Source: Luidia sarsii (taxonomy: Eukaryota > Echinodermata > Asteroidea > Paxillosida > Luidiidae). Taken from it: a DNA stretch of 64,000 nt. The notes beneath the pieces were generated by a model. The model was not told where the DNA came from. It saw only the letters and a program-made list of their open reading frames with translations, and ran no database searches. Below, in pieces: positions 9,017-20,902 of this stretch; within the stretch, counting starts at the first letter, position 1, and every line of letters starts with the position of its first letter. A program made the translations under genes and the position numbers. Location of the stretch: positions 5,328,921-5,392,920 of the forward strand of contig OX465111.1 of assembly GCA_949987565.1 (NCBI GenBank), written 5' to 3'.

Positions 9017-10439
9017 GAGTGGGTGGCACGGTGGGTCTGCTTGTTGGACGCCGGTGCAGATTTATCTTTTCCTCCGTCTTCAAACGCTTTGCCTCTTGAA
9101 GCAAGACCTCCTCAAACTTGGAGTCGAAAAGATCCTCGCCAATGAGAGGAAGTTCTTCCATGCGCTCTCTTGAGCCTTGTGACGGCCAATAAAGCTGGTC
9201 CATGATTAGTGACCGACGTAGTGAAGATGAGATAGCTGAGGTAGTGGCAAAGGCCCGCAAGCAAGATCCGAGACAGTCATCAAGGAACTTGAACATCACA
9301 GGGAGGAGATCAGGGTCAACTGTACCTGGATCCTCGGAACTCCTAGCTAGAGCGTCGGATAACAAAATGGAGGTATTGCAAACTTGAGCTCCATGGCGTG
9401 AATGGCGGTCTAATCGCTCAAGTGCTGAGTTCAAGTCCTTAGTACGCTTATCGGGAAAAATGCTCTTCTTCGAGGGTTTTCCTGAACGTAGTTTGTCCTT
9501 TACTACAGAAGAAATGGATGGAACAGTGAAGAACTTTTCATAGTCCTCTGTACAGGATCTAAATAGAGAAGATTCCTGTGTCGGTATTTGCAGTCGCCTC
9601 TTCTTTTGAACGCGTGTGAAAGCGTCTTCAATGATGTCAGAACAAAAGGCGTCCACTGGAGTAGTAAGTTTGGGTGGAGGAGGGGTTCTAGCTGATTCTC
9701 GTCGGAAGGATGCACGAGAGGGTTCCTCACAAGAAGGGAGTGGAAGTTGTAATAATCTGCTCATTTCAGGTATGACTAACTTCCCTCGGTGAACCATAGA
9801 CATATTCACTCGTTCGGTAAAGTCCTGGTCGGAGTCGTCAGAACTATGTGAAAAAGACTCTGATCGCGTCTCCGGGGCATGAAGTGGTGACCGTGAACGA
9901 GGACGAGAACCGTACGCGTCCGGGGAAGGTCGGTAAAAATCCTCGTGATACGCAAACTCTCTCGGAGGGGCCATGTGAATGGAACGTGGATCCATTGTCA
10001 TTGGATAAGTCGAGTCGACATTCCTTGGATTGTGGTGAAAATACGGCCAAGAGGGAGCTTGAGAAAATGATGAAGGGTGTGTCGGGTAGCCCCTGAACTC
10101 GTTCGAAGAACGTGGGATTGAAGGATGTTGCTCCAAAGGTGTGGAAATCGGGCGATCGTAGCTGGAGACGACTGTATTTCCAGACGCACCGCTGGTGTTG
10201 CTGGCGCTGGACAGCGAGCTAGAAACCACTGGCGGTGTGTTAGCGAGGAAATCCTGCCATGCCGTAAAGTCCTTCCAATCCATGGCGGACCAGCCGGAAC
10301 AAATTCCACAAGTGTTCTCTCGGGTGCAGAGCCGACATTTCTGGCAGGTAGAGTGGACATCGAAGTCGAAGGGCGACGATTGACCACCGCAAGATCTGCA
10401 GTTGGTTCTCCTAAAGGACCCTTTCTGAGCTGAATCCAT
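8835..10439 (-). CDS. Gag-like structural protein of the DIRS element
   Basis: First frame after the 5' ITR, 534 codons from an ATG at 10439 (MDSAQKGSF). The frame is open a further 32 codons upstream but without an ATG, only a GTG at 10535, so I chose 10439. Residues 14-47 form a Cys/His cluster (CRSC, H, CQKC, C, CGIC) followed by GWSAMDW, probably zinc-binding and resembling Gag of animal DIRS elements. A Ser/Pro-rich middle with RSRSP follows, then a more ordered part (about 260-455: IIEDAFTRVQKKRRL, ALERLDRH, MFKFLDDCLGSCLRAF) and a basic, Arg/Pro-rich tail that could bind RNA. No CCHC knuckle is present. The frame is intact, unlike RT and YR. Its last 182 bp overlap the RT frame in another phase. 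Confidence 0.85.
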   Translation of the reverse strand: MDSAQKGSFRRTNCRSCGGQSSPFDFDVHSTCQKCRLCTRENTCGICSGWSAMDWKDFTAWQDFLANTPPVVSSSLSSASNTSGASGNTVVSSYDRPISTPLEQHPSIPRSSNEFRGYPTHPSSFSQAPSWPYFHHNPRNVDSTYPMTMDPRSIHMAPPREFAYHEDFYRPSPDAYGSRPRSRSPLHAPETRSESFSHSSDDSDQDFTERVNMSMVHRGKLVIPEMSRLLQLPLPSCEEPSRASFRRESARTPPPPKLTTPVDAFCSDIIEDAFTRVQKKRRLQIPTQESSLFRSCTEDYEKFFTVPSISSVVKDKLRSGKPSKKSIFPDKRTKDLNSALERLDRHSRHGAQVCNTSILLSDALARSSEDPGTVDPDLLPVMFKFLDDCLGSCLRAFATTSAISSSLRRSLIMDQLYWPSQGSRERMEELPLIGEDLFDSKFEEVLLQEAKRLKTEEKINLHRRPTSRPTVPPTHVPRKDSGNNRTNFRRSYPNQPHRPKITTTARAYQRPHSSASPSFNRPTRGLGNRGTKRQ

Positions 10440-10549
10440 GTCGTTATTCGTAGTATAGCGGGAGTGTCGGAAATACAGGTCCGACTGCTTGGTCCAGTGT
10501 ATCGCAAGGGGAGCAATACAAAAAGACGTGTGCACACATCAGCGCGCTG
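10440..10549 (-). other. Leader between the 5' ITR and gag
   Basis: 110 bp of presumed 5' untranslated leader. It begins at the inner ITR edge with the perfect 10-bp palindrome CAGCGCGCTG (10540-10549). No recognisable promoter or splice motif stands out. Confidence 0.55.
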
Positions 10550-10699
10550 AAAAAAGAAGGACGTTCCACATGGGCTTTTGAGGGTCGTGCAGTGTATATG
10601 GGTGACTGCGTCTTTTGTTTACTTCAGCGGGAAGCTTGCGCATGCGCATTGGAAATGCATTTGTAGGTATCGGAGGTGATGTATTTTCTGTTATGGAAT
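10550..10699 (-). repeat. 5' inverted terminal repeat of the DIRS element
   Basis: Reverse complement of 5202-5349, ending at the right integration core. Its inner edge has a run of six A (plus strand), where the other repeat has 21 T. The promoter for the minus-strand genes is expected here or in the leader that follows, but I see no clear core promoter motif. Confidence 0.92.
10694..10699. other. Right integration junction core, TGGAAT
   Basis: Element sequence TTTTCTGTTA runs into TGGAAT and then into host AAGCTATCCCCC. Together with the left junction this rebuilds the uninterrupted host TTGGAATAAGC. No longer target duplication is present. Confidence 0.85.
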
Positions 10700-11227
10700 A
10701 AGCTATCCCCCAGTGTTGAGATTTCTCAAGTCGAAAATGTTTGGACAATTTTATCATCAATCAAAGTGACCTACCCTGTATTAGGGAGAGGGCTTGTGTG
10801 TGTAGACTCGCACATAACAGAGGCCGGAGAGTAACAGGAAAGAAAACTTCACTTTGCAAGTTAATATCTCTTTTCATTTTAGGTTGACGAAGCTAAATGC
10901 TGGCATGCTAAGAGCCCTTAAAATAAGCTATCTCCGAGTGTTGAGATTTTTCAAATCGAACATATTTGGACGACTTGATCATCAATCAAAGTGACCTACC
11001 CTGTATTAGCGAGAGGCCTTGTGTGCGTACACTCGCACATAACAGAGGGCGGAGAGTAACAGGAAAGAAAACTTCACTTTGCAAGTTAATATCTCATTTC
11101 ATTTTAAGTTGACGAAGCTAAATGTCAGCATGCTAAGAGCCCTCGAAATAAGCTATCTCTCAGTGTTGAGATTTCTCAAATCGAACATGTTTGGACGATT
11201 TTATTATCAATCAAAGTGACCTACCCT

Positions 11228-11343
11228 GGGTTGATGACGGAACAGGTCTGGGAGGATAACCACTTTACCATTGAATATTTAGGGAGACCTGTTGACTAGC
11301 ATAGAGACGCACAAGTCGCTGCATTGTACCGGTGCATTGTACC
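11228..11343 (+). repeat. A module 3
   Basis: First A module right of the DIRS element. Variants CTGGGAGG and TAGGGAGACCTG. Confidence 0.9.
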
Positions 11344-13820
11344 CTACCCTGTATTAGCGAGAGGGCATGTGTGTGTAGACTCGCACATAAGAGAGGGCGG
11401 AGAGTAACATGAAAGAAAACTTCACTTTGCAAGTTAATATCTCTTTTCATTTTAGGTTGACAAGGCTAAATGTTGCCATGCTATGAGCCCTTGGAATGAG
11501 CTATCTCCCAGTGTTGAGATTTTTCAAATCGAACATGTTTGGACGATTTTATTATCAATCAAAGTGACCTTCCCTGTATTAGCGAGAGGCCTTGTGTGTG
11601 TACACTCGCACATAACAGAGGGCGGAGAGTAACAGGAAAGAAAACTTCACTTTGCAAGTTAATATTTCATTTAATATTTGGTTGAAGAAGCTAAATGTTG
11701 GCATGGTAAGAGCCCTTGAAATGAGCTATCTCCCAGTGTTGAGATTTCTCAAATCAAACATGTTTGGACGACTTGATCATCAATCAAAGTGACCTACCCT
11801 GTATTAGGGAGAGGGCTTGTGTGTGTAGACTCGCACATAACAGAGGCCGGAGAGTAACAGGAAAGAAAACTTCACTTTGCAAGTTAATATCTCTTTTCAT
11901 TTTAGGTTGACGAAGCTAAATGTCGGCATGCTAAGAGCCCTTAAAATAAGCAATCTCCCAGTGTTGAGATTTTTCAAATCGAACATGTTTGGACGACTTG
12001 ATCATCAATCAAAGTGACCTACCCTGTATTAGGGAGAGGGCTTGTGTGTGTAGACTCGCACATAACAGAGGCCGGAGAGTAACAGGAAAGAAAACTTCAC
12101 TTTGCAAGTTAATATCTCTTTTCATTTTAGGTTGACGAAGCTAAATGTCGGCATGCTAAGAGCCCTTAAAATAAGCAATCTCCCAGTGTTGAGATTTTTC
12201 AAATCGAACATGTTTGGACGACTTGATCATCAATCAAAGTGACCTACCCTGTATTAGGGAGAGGGCTTGTGTGTGTAGACTCGCACATAACAGAGGCCGG
12301 AGAGTAACAGGAAAGAAAACTTCACTTTGCAAGTTAATATCTCATTTAATATTTGGTTGACGAAGCTAAATGTTTGCATGGTAAGAGCCCTTGGAATAAG
12401 CTATCCCCCAGTGTTGAGATTTCTCAAGTCGAAAAAGTTTGGACAATTTTATCATCAATCAAAGTGACCTACCCTGTATAAGCGAGAGGGCTTCTGTGTG
12501 TACACTCGCACATAACAGAGGGCGGAGAGTAACAGGAAAGAAAACTTCACTTTGTAAGGTAATATCTCATTTAATATTTGGTCGACGAAGCTAAATGTTG
12601 GCATGGTAAAAGCTCTTGGAATAAGCTATCCCCAGTGTTGAGATTTCTCAAGTCGAAAATATTTGGACAATTTCATCATCAATCAAAGTGACCTACCCTG
12701 TATAAGCGAGAGGGCTTGTGTGTGTAGACTCCGCACATAAGAGAGGGCGGAGAGTAACAGGAAAGAAAAATTCACTTTGCAAGTTAATATCTCTTTTCAT
12801 TTTAGGTTGACGAAGCTAAATGTCGGCATGCTAAGAGCCCTTAAAAAAAGCTATCTCCCAGTGTTGAGATTTCTCAAAGCAAACATGTTTGGACTACTTG
12901 ATCATCAATCAAAGTGACCTACCCTGTATTAGGGAGAGGGCTTGTGTGTGTAGACTCGCATATAACAGAGGGCGGAGAGTAACAGGAAAGAAAACTCTTT
13001 GCAAGTTAATATCTCAATTCATTTTAAGTTGACGAAGCTAAATGTCAGCATGCTAAGAGCCCTCGGAATAAGCTATCTCTCAGTGTTGAGATTTCTCAAA
13101 TCGAACATGTTTGGACGTATTAATCATCAATCAAAGTGACCTACCCTGTATTAGCGAGAGGCCTTGTGTGTACACTCGCACATAACAGAGGGCGGAGAGT
13201 AACAAGAAAGAAAACTTCACTTTGCAAGTTAATATCTCATTTAATATTTGGTTGACGAAGCTAAATGTTGGCATGGTAAGAGCCCTTGGAATAAGCTAAC
13301 CCCCAGTGTTGAGATTTCTCAAGTCAAAAATGTTTGTACAATTTTATCATCAATCAAAGTGACCTACCCTGTATAAGCGAGAGAGCTTGTGTGTGTAGAC
13401 CCGCACATAAGAGAGGGCGGAGAGTAAAAGGGAAGAAAACTTCACTTTGCAAGTTAATATCTCTTTTCATTTTAGGTTGACGAAGCTAAATGTCGGCATG
13501 CTAAGAGCCCTTAAAATAAGCTATCTCCCAGTGTTGAGATTTTTCAAATCGAACATGTTTGGACGACTTGATCATCAATCAAAGTGACCTACCCTGTATT
13601 AGCGAGAGGCCTTGTGTGCGTACAATCGCACATAACAGAGGGCGGAGAGTAACAGGAAAGAAAACTTCACTTTGCAAGTTAATATCTCATTTCATTTTAA
13701 GTTGACGAAGCTAAATGTCAGCATGCTAAGAGCCCTCGGAATAAGCTATCTCTCAGTGTTGAGATTTCTCAAATCGAACATGTTTGGACGATTTTATAAT
13801 CAATCAAAGTGACCTACCCT

Positions 13821-13936
13821 GGGTTGATGACGGAACAGGTCTGAGAGGATAACCACTTTACCATTGAATATTTAGCGAGACCTGTTGACTAGCATAGAGA
13901 CGCACAAGTCGCTGCATTGTACCGGTGCATTGTACC
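13821..13936 (+). repeat. A module 4
   Basis: Close to consensus. The following S3 has GACAAGAC. Next A module is 2145 bp on. Confidence 0.9.
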
Positions 13937-15965
13937 CTACCCTGTATTAGCGAGAGGGCATGTGTGTGTAGACTCACACATAAGAGAGGGCGGAGAGTAA
14001 CAGGAAAGAAAACTTCACTTTGCAAGTTAATATCTCTTTTCATTTTAGGTTGACAAGACTAAATGTTGCCATGCTATGAGCCCTTGGATTGAGCTATCTC
14101 CCAGTGTTGAGATTTTTCAAATCAAACATGTTTGGACGACTTGATCATTAATCAAAGTGACCTACCCTGTATTAGGGAGAGGGCTTGTGTGTGTAGACTC
14201 GCACATAACAGAGGCCGGAGAGTAACAGGAAAAAAAACTTCACTTTGCAAGTTAATATCTCTTTTCATTTTAGGTTGACGAAGCTAAATGTCGGCATGCT
14301 AAGAGCCCTTAAAATAAGCTATCTCCCAGTGTTGAGATTTTTCAAATCGAACATGTTTGGACGACTTGATCATCAATCAAAGTGACCTACCCTGTATTAG
14401 CGAGAGGCCTTGTGTGTGTAGACTCGCACATAACAGAGGGCGGAGAGTAACAGGAAAGAAAACTTCACTTTGCAAGTTAATATCTTTTTTCATTTTAGGT
14501 TGACGAAGCTAAATGTCGGCATGCTAAGAGCCCTTAAAAAAAGCTATCTCCCAGTGTTGAGATTTCTCAAAGCAAACATGTTTGGACGACTTGATCATCA
14601 ATCAAAGTGACCTACCCTGTATAAGCGAGAGGGCTTGTGTGTGTACACTCGCACATAACAGAGGGCGGAGAGTAACAGGAAAGAAAACTTCACTTTGCAA
14701 GGTAATATCTCATTTAATATTTGGTCGACGAAGCTAAATGTTGGCATGGTAAAAGCTCTTGGAATAAGCTATCCCCAGTGTTGAGATTTCTCAAGTCGAA
14801 AATGTTTGGACAATTTTATCATCAATCAAAGTGACCTACCCTGTATAAGCGAGAGGGCTTGTGTGTGTAGACCCGCACATAAGAGAGGGCGGAGAGTAAC
14901 AGGAAAGAAAAATTCACTTTGCAAGTTAATATCTCTTTTCATTTTAGGTTGACGAAGCTAAATGTCGGCATGCTAAGAGCCCTTAAAATAAGCTATCTCC
15001 CAGTGTTGAGATTTCTCAAATCAAACATGTTTGGACTACTTGATCATCAATCAAAGTGACCTACCCTGTATTAGGGAGAGGGCTTGTGTGTGTAGACTCG
15101 CATATAACAGAGGGCGGAGAGTAACCGGAAAGAAAACTTCACTTTGCAAGTTAATATCTCATTTCTTTTTAGGTTGACGAAGCTAAATGTCAGCATGCTA
15201 AGAGCCCTCGGAATAAGCTATCTCTCAGTGTTGAGATTTCTCAAATCGAACATGTTTGGACGTATTTATCATCAATCAAAGTGACCTACCCTGTATTAGC
15301 GAGAGGCCTTGTGTGTACACTCGCACATAACAGAGGGCGGAGATTAACAGGAAAGAAAACTTCACTTTGCAAGTTAATATCTCATTTAATATTTGGTTGA
15401 CGAAGCTAAATGTTGGCATGGTAAGAGCCCTTGGAATAAGCTAACCCCCAGTGTTGAGATTTCTCAAGTAGAAAATGTTTGGACAATTTTATCATCAATC
15501 AAAGTGACCTACCCTGGATAAGCGAGAGAGCTTGAGTGTGTAGACCCGCACATAAGAGAGGGCGGAGAGTAACAGGAAAGAAAACTTCACTTTGCAAGTT
15601 AATATCTCTTTTCATTTTAGGTTGACGAAGCTAAATGTCGGCATGCTAAGAGCCCTTAAAATAAGCTATCTCCCAGTGTTGAGATTTTTCAAATCGAACA
15701 TGTTTGGACGACTTGATCATCAATCAAAGTGACCTACCCTGTATTAGCGAGAGGCCTTGTGTGCGTACAATCGCACATAACAGAGGGCGGAGAGTAACAG
15801 GAAAGAAAACTTCACTTTGCAAGTTAATATCTCATTTCATTTTAAGTTGACGAAGCTAAATGTCAGCATGCTAAGAGCCCTCGGAATAAGTTATCTGTCA
15901 GTGTTGAGATTTCTCAAATCGAACATGTTTGGACGATTTTATTATCAATCAAAGTGACCTACCCT

Positions 15966-16081
15966 GGGTTGATGACGGAACACGTCTGAGAGGATAACCA
16001 GTTTACCATTGAATATTTAGCGAGACCTGTTGACTAGCATAGAGACGCACAAGTCGCTGCATTGTACCGGTGCATTGTACC
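15966..16081 (+). repeat. A module 5
   Basis: Partner of 1111 in the long-range duplication. Variants AACACGTCTG and ACCAGTTTACC. Confidence 0.9.
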
Positions 16082-16988
16082 CTACCCTGTATTAGCGAGA
16101 GGGCATGTGTGTGTAGACTCGCACATAAGAGAGGGCGGAGAGTAACAGGAAAGAAAACTTCACTTTGCAAGTTAATATCTCTTTTCATTTTAGGTTGACA
16201 AGGCTAAATGTTGCCATGCTATGAGCCCTTGGAATGAGCTATCTCCCAGTGTTGAGATTTTTCAAATCGAACATGTTTGGACGATTTTATTATCAATCAA
16301 AGTGACCTACCCTGTATTAGCGAGAGGCCTTGTGTGTGTACACTCGCACATAACAGAGGGCGGAGAGTAACAGGAAAGAAAACTTCACTTTGCAAGTTAA
16401 TATCTCATTTAATATTTGGTTGACGAAGCTAAATGTTGGCATGGTAAGAGCCCTTGGAATAAGCTATCCCCCAGTGTTGAGATTTGTCAAGTCGAAAATG
16501 TTTGGACGATTTTATCATCAATCAAAGTGACCTACCCTGTATTAGCGAGAGGCCTTGTGTGTGTACACTCGCACATAACAGAGGGTGGAGAGTAACAGGA
16601 AAGAAAACTTCAATTTGCAAGTTAATATCTCTTTTCATTTTAGGTTGACGAAGCTAAATGTCGGCATGCTAAGAGCCCTTAAAATAAGCTATCTCCCAGT
16701 GTTGAGATTTCTCAAATCAAACATGTTTGGACTACTTGATCATCAATCAAAGTGGCCTACCCTGTATAAGCGAGAGGGCTTGTGTGTGTAGACCCGCACA
16801 TAAGAGAGGGCGGAGAGTAACAGGAAAGAAAAAATCGCTATGCAAGTTAATATCTCATTTCATTTTAGGTTGACGAAGCTAAATGTCGTCATGATAAGAG
16901 CCCTTGGAATAAGCTATCTCACAGTGTTCAGATTTCTCAAATCGAACATGTTTCGACGATTTTATCATCAATTGATATGACCTACCCT

Positions 16989-17104
16989 AGGTGGATGACG
17001 GAACAGGTCTGAGAGGATAACAACTTTACCATTGAATATTTAGCGAGACCCGTTGACTAGCATAGAGACGCAAAAGTCACTGCATTGTACCGGTGCATTG
17101 TACC
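16989..17104 (+). repeat. A module 6
   Basis: Partner of 2359, same AGGTGGATGACGG start; GCAAAAGTCAC is private. Confidence 0.9.
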
Positions 17105-18364
17105 CTACCCTGTATTAGCGAGAGGGCATGTGTGTGTAGACTCGCACATAACAGAGGCCGGAGAGTAACAGGAAAGAAAAATTCACTTTGCAAGTTAATA
17201 TCTCTTTTCATTTTAGGTTGACGAAGCTAAATGTCAGCATGGTAAGAGCCCTTAAAATAAGCTATCTCCCAGTGTTGAGATTTCTCAAATCGAACATGTT
17301 TGGACGATTTTATTATCAATCAAAGTGACCTACCCTGTATTAGGGAGAGGGCTTGTGTGTGTAGTTTCGCATATAACAGAGGGCGGAGAGTAACAGGAAA
17401 AAAAACTTCAATTTGCAAGTTAATATCTCATTTCATTTTAGGTTGACGAAGCTAAATGTCAGCATGCTAAGAGCCCTCAGAATAAGCTATCTCTCAGTGT
17501 TGAGATTTCTCAAATCGAACATGTTTGGACGTATTTATCATCAATCAAAGTGACCGACCCTGTATTAGCGAGAGGCCTTGTGTGTACACTCGCACATAAC
17601 AGAGGGCGGAGAGTAACAGGAAAGAAAACTTCACTTTGCAAGTTAATATCTCATTTAATATTTGGTTGACGAAGCTAAATGTTGGCATGGTAAGACCCCT
17701 TGGAATAAGCTAACCCCCAGTGTTGAGATTTCTCAAATCAAACATGTTTGTACAATTTTATCATCAATCAAAGTGACCTACCCTGTATAAGCGAGAGGGC
17801 TTGTGTGTGTAGACTCGCACATAAGAGAGGGCGGAGAGTAACAGGAAAGAAAAATTCACTTTGCGAGTTAATATCTCATTTCATTTTAAGTTGACGAAGC
17901 TAAATGTCGGCATGCTAAGAGCCCTTAAAATAAGCTATCTCCCAGTGTTGAGATTTCTCAAATCAAACATGTTTGGACTACTTGATCATCAATCAAAGTG
18001 ACCTACCCTGTATTAGCGAGAGGCCTTGTGTGTGTACACTCGCACATAACAGAGGGTGGAGAGTAACAGGAAAGAAAACTTCAATTTGCAAGTTAATATC
18101 TCTTTTCATTTTAGGTTGACGAAGCTAAATGTCGGCATGCTAAGAGCCCTTAAAATAAGCTATCTCCCAGTGTTGAGATTTCTCAAATCAAACATGTTTG
18201 GACTACTTGATCATCAATCAAAGTGACCTACCCTGTATTAGGGAGAGGGCTTGTGTGTGTAGACTCGCATATAACAGAGGGCGGAGAGTAACCGGAAAGA
18301 AAACTTCACTTTGCAAGTTAATATCTCTTTTCATTTTAGGTTGACGAAGCTAAATGTCGTCATG

Positions 18365-19387
18365 ATAAGAGCCCTTGGAATAAGCTATCTCACAGTGTTC
18401 AGATTTCTCAAATCGAACATGTTTCGACGATTTTATCATCAATCGATGTGACCTACCCTTGGTTGATGACGGAACAGGTCTGAGTGGATAACCAGTTTAC
18501 CATTGAATATTTAGCGAGACCTGTTGACGAGCATAGAGACGCACAAGTCGCTGCATTGTACAGGTGCATTGTACCCTACCCTGTATTAGCGAGAGGGCAT
18601 GTGTGTGTAGACTCGCACATAAGAGAGGGCGGAGAGTAACAGGAAAGAAAACTTCACTTTGCAAGTTAATATCTCGTTTCATTTTAGGTTGACAAGGCTA
18701 AATGTTGCCATGCTATGAGCCCTTGGAATGAGCTATCTCCCAGTGTTGAGATTTTTCAAATCGAACATGTTTGGAAAATTTTATTATCAATCAAAGTGAC
18801 CTACCCTGTATTAGCGAGAGGCCTTGTGTGTGTAGACTCGCACATAACAGAGGGCGGAGAGTAACAGGAAAGAAAAATTCACTTTGCAAGTTGATATCTC
18901 ATTTCATTTGAGGTTGACGAAGCTAAATGTCGGCATGCTAAGAGCCCTTAAAATAAGCTCTCTCCCAGTGTTGAGATTTTTGAAATCGAACATGTTATGA
19001 CGACTTGATCATCAATCAAAGTGACCTACCCTGTATTAGCGAGAGGCCTTGTGTGCGTACACTCGCACATAACAGAGGGCGGAGAGTAACAGGAAAGAAA
19101 ACTTCACTTTGCAAGTTAATATCTCATTTCATTTTAAGTTGACGAAGCTAATTGTCAGCATGCTAAGAGCCCTCGGAATAAGCTATCTCTCAGTGTTGAG
19201 ATTTCTCAAATCGAACATGTTTGGACAATTTTATCATCAATCAAAGTGACCTACCCTGTATTAGCGAGAGGCCTTGTGTGTGTACACTCGCACATAACAG
19301 AGAGCGGAGAGTAACAGGAAAGAAAACTTCACTTTGCAAGTTAATATCTCATTTAATATTTGGTTGACGAAGCTTAATGTTGGCATG
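18365..19387 (+). repeat. 1023-bp tandem duplication, copy 1
   Basis: Carries A module 18460 with the private variants TTGACGAGCATAG and GTACAGGTGC, and later CATGTTATGACGAC near 18990. Confidence 0.9.
18460..18575 (+). repeat. A module 7
   Basis: Variants TTGGTTGATG, CTGAGTGGATAACC, TTGACGAGCATAG, GTACAGGTGC. Confidence 0.9.
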
Positions 19388-20410
19388 GTAAGAGCCCTTG
19401 GAATAAGCTATCTCACAGTGTTCAGATTTCTCAAATCGAACATGTTTCGACGATTTTATCATCAATCGATGTGACCTACCCTTGGTTGATGACGGAACAG
19501 GTCTGAGTGGATAACCAGTTTACCATTGAATATTTAGCGAGACCTGTTGACGAGCATAGAGACGCACAAGTCGCTGCATTGTACAGGTGCATTGTACCCT
19601 ACCCTGTATTAGCGAGAGGGCATGTGTGTGTAGACTCGCACATAAGAGAGGGCGGAGAGTAACAGGAAAGAAAACTTCACTTTGCAAGTTAATATCTCGT
19701 TTCATTTTAGGTTGACAAGGCTAAATGTTGCCATGCTATGAGCCCTTGGAATGAGCTATCTCCCAGTGTTGAGATTTTTCAAATCGAACATGTTTGGAAA
19801 ATTTTATTATCAATCAAAGTGACCTACCCTGTATTAGCGAGAGGCCTTGTGTGTGTAGACTCGCACATAACAGAGGGCGGAGAGTAACAGGAAAGAAAAA
19901 TTCACTTTGCAAGTTGATATCTCATTTCATTTGAGGTTGACGAAGCTAAATGTCGGCATGCTAAGAGCCCTTAAAATAAGCTCTCTCCCAGTGTTGAGAT
20001 TTTTGAAATCGAACACGTTTGGACGACTTGATCATCAATCAAAGTGACCTACCCTGTATTAGCGAGAGGCCTTGTGTGCGTACACTCGCACATAACAGAG
20101 GGCGGAGAGTAACAGGAAAGAAAACTTCACTTTGCAAGTTAATATCTCATTTCATTTTAAGTTGACGAAGCTAATTGTCAGCATGCTAAGAGCCCTCGGA
20201 ATAAGCTATCTCTCAGTGTTGAGATTTCTCAAATCGAACATGTTTGGACAATTTTATCATCAATCAAAGTGACCTACCCTGTATTAGCGAGAGGCCTTGT
20301 GTGTGTACACTCGCACATAACAGAGGGCGGAGAGTAACAGGAAAGAAAACTTCACTTTGCAAGTTAATATCTCATTTAATATTTGGTTGACGAAGCTTAA
20401 TGTTGGCATG
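19388..20410 (+). repeat. 1023-bp tandem duplication, copy 2
   Basis: Repeats the previous block, including the private A-module variants at 19483, with very few base differences (CACGTTTGGACGAC near 20015 instead of CATGTTATGACGAC). This is a very recent duplication. Confidence 0.9.
19483..19598 (+). repeat. A module 8
   Basis: Same private variants as 18460, 1023 bp away. Confidence 0.9.
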
Positions 20411-20730
20411 GTAAGAGCCCTTGGAATAAGCTATCCCCCAGTGTTGAGATTTGTCAAGTCGAAAATGTTTGGACAATTTCATCATCAATCAAAGTGACCC
20501 ACCCTGTATAAGCGAGAGGCCTTGTGTGCGTACACTCGCACATAACAGAGGGCGGAGAGTAACAGGAAAGAAAACTTCACTTTGCAAGTTAATATCTCAT
20601 TTCATTTTAAGTTGACGAAGCTAAATGTTGGCATGCGAAATGCCCTTGGAATAAGCTATCTCCCAGTGTTGAGATTTTTCAAATCGAACATGTTTGGACG
20701 ATTTTATCATCAATCAAAGTGACGTACCCT

Positions 20731-20902
20731 GGGATGATGACCGAACAGGTCTGAGAGGATGACCACCTGACCATTGAATATCTAGCGAGACCCGTTGACT
20801 AGCATAGAGACGCACGCGTCGCTGCACTTTTAGAATCATCGTACTCTCGTCCTTTCTTATGTTTGGACCGAACAAATTACACTTTGTAGGTTTATATATC
20901 AT
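20731..20902 (+). repeat. B module 2
   Basis: The left flank is S-like (ATCATCAATCAAAGTGACG) instead of the usual ATCATCCAGCAAAATGACG, suggesting an exchange just upstream. Confidence 0.9.

Larger units (their letters stand above)
5171..10699 (-). mobile_element. DIRS-type tyrosine-recombinase retrotransposon (defective copy)
   Basis: A complete-length element in reverse orientation, inserted in an S2 monomer. It has inverted terminal repeats, an internal complementary region near its 3' end, and gag, RT/RNase H/methyltransferase-like and tyrosine recombinase frames in that order. Inverted ends plus an ICR are the hallmark of the DIRS group; PAT and Ngaro elements have split direct repeats instead. 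There is no integrase or protease. TGGAAT lies at both borders, and deleting 5171-10693 (5523 bp) restores one 225-bp monomer, so no host bases were gained or lost. RT and YR are both damaged, so this copy cannot be autonomous as it stands. Confidence 0.95.
14856..18080 (+). repeat. Long-range duplication, copy 2 (partner 1-3672)
   Basis: The offset to copy 1 is 14855 bp up to about 16750, then 14630 after the first missing monomer, and smaller again after the second. The losses are whole monomers, as unequal exchange within one copy would give. This copy has no DIRS insertion. Confidence 0.85.

Noticed and set aside
9998..10537. 179-codon minus-strand frame overlapping gag
   Set aside because: Out-of-phase shadow of the gag frame, with no domain and no conserved Cys pattern of its own.
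5171..10699. LTR retrotransposon or retrovirus
   Set aside because: The terminal repeats are inverted, there is an ICR and a tyrosine recombinase, and no DDE integrase, protease or envelope is present.
11265..11450. Recurring 61-codon open frame on the minus strand across A units
   Set aside because: It repeats because the satellite is homogeneous. It spans a module junction, has no recognisable domain, and varies or breaks whenever the repeat changes.
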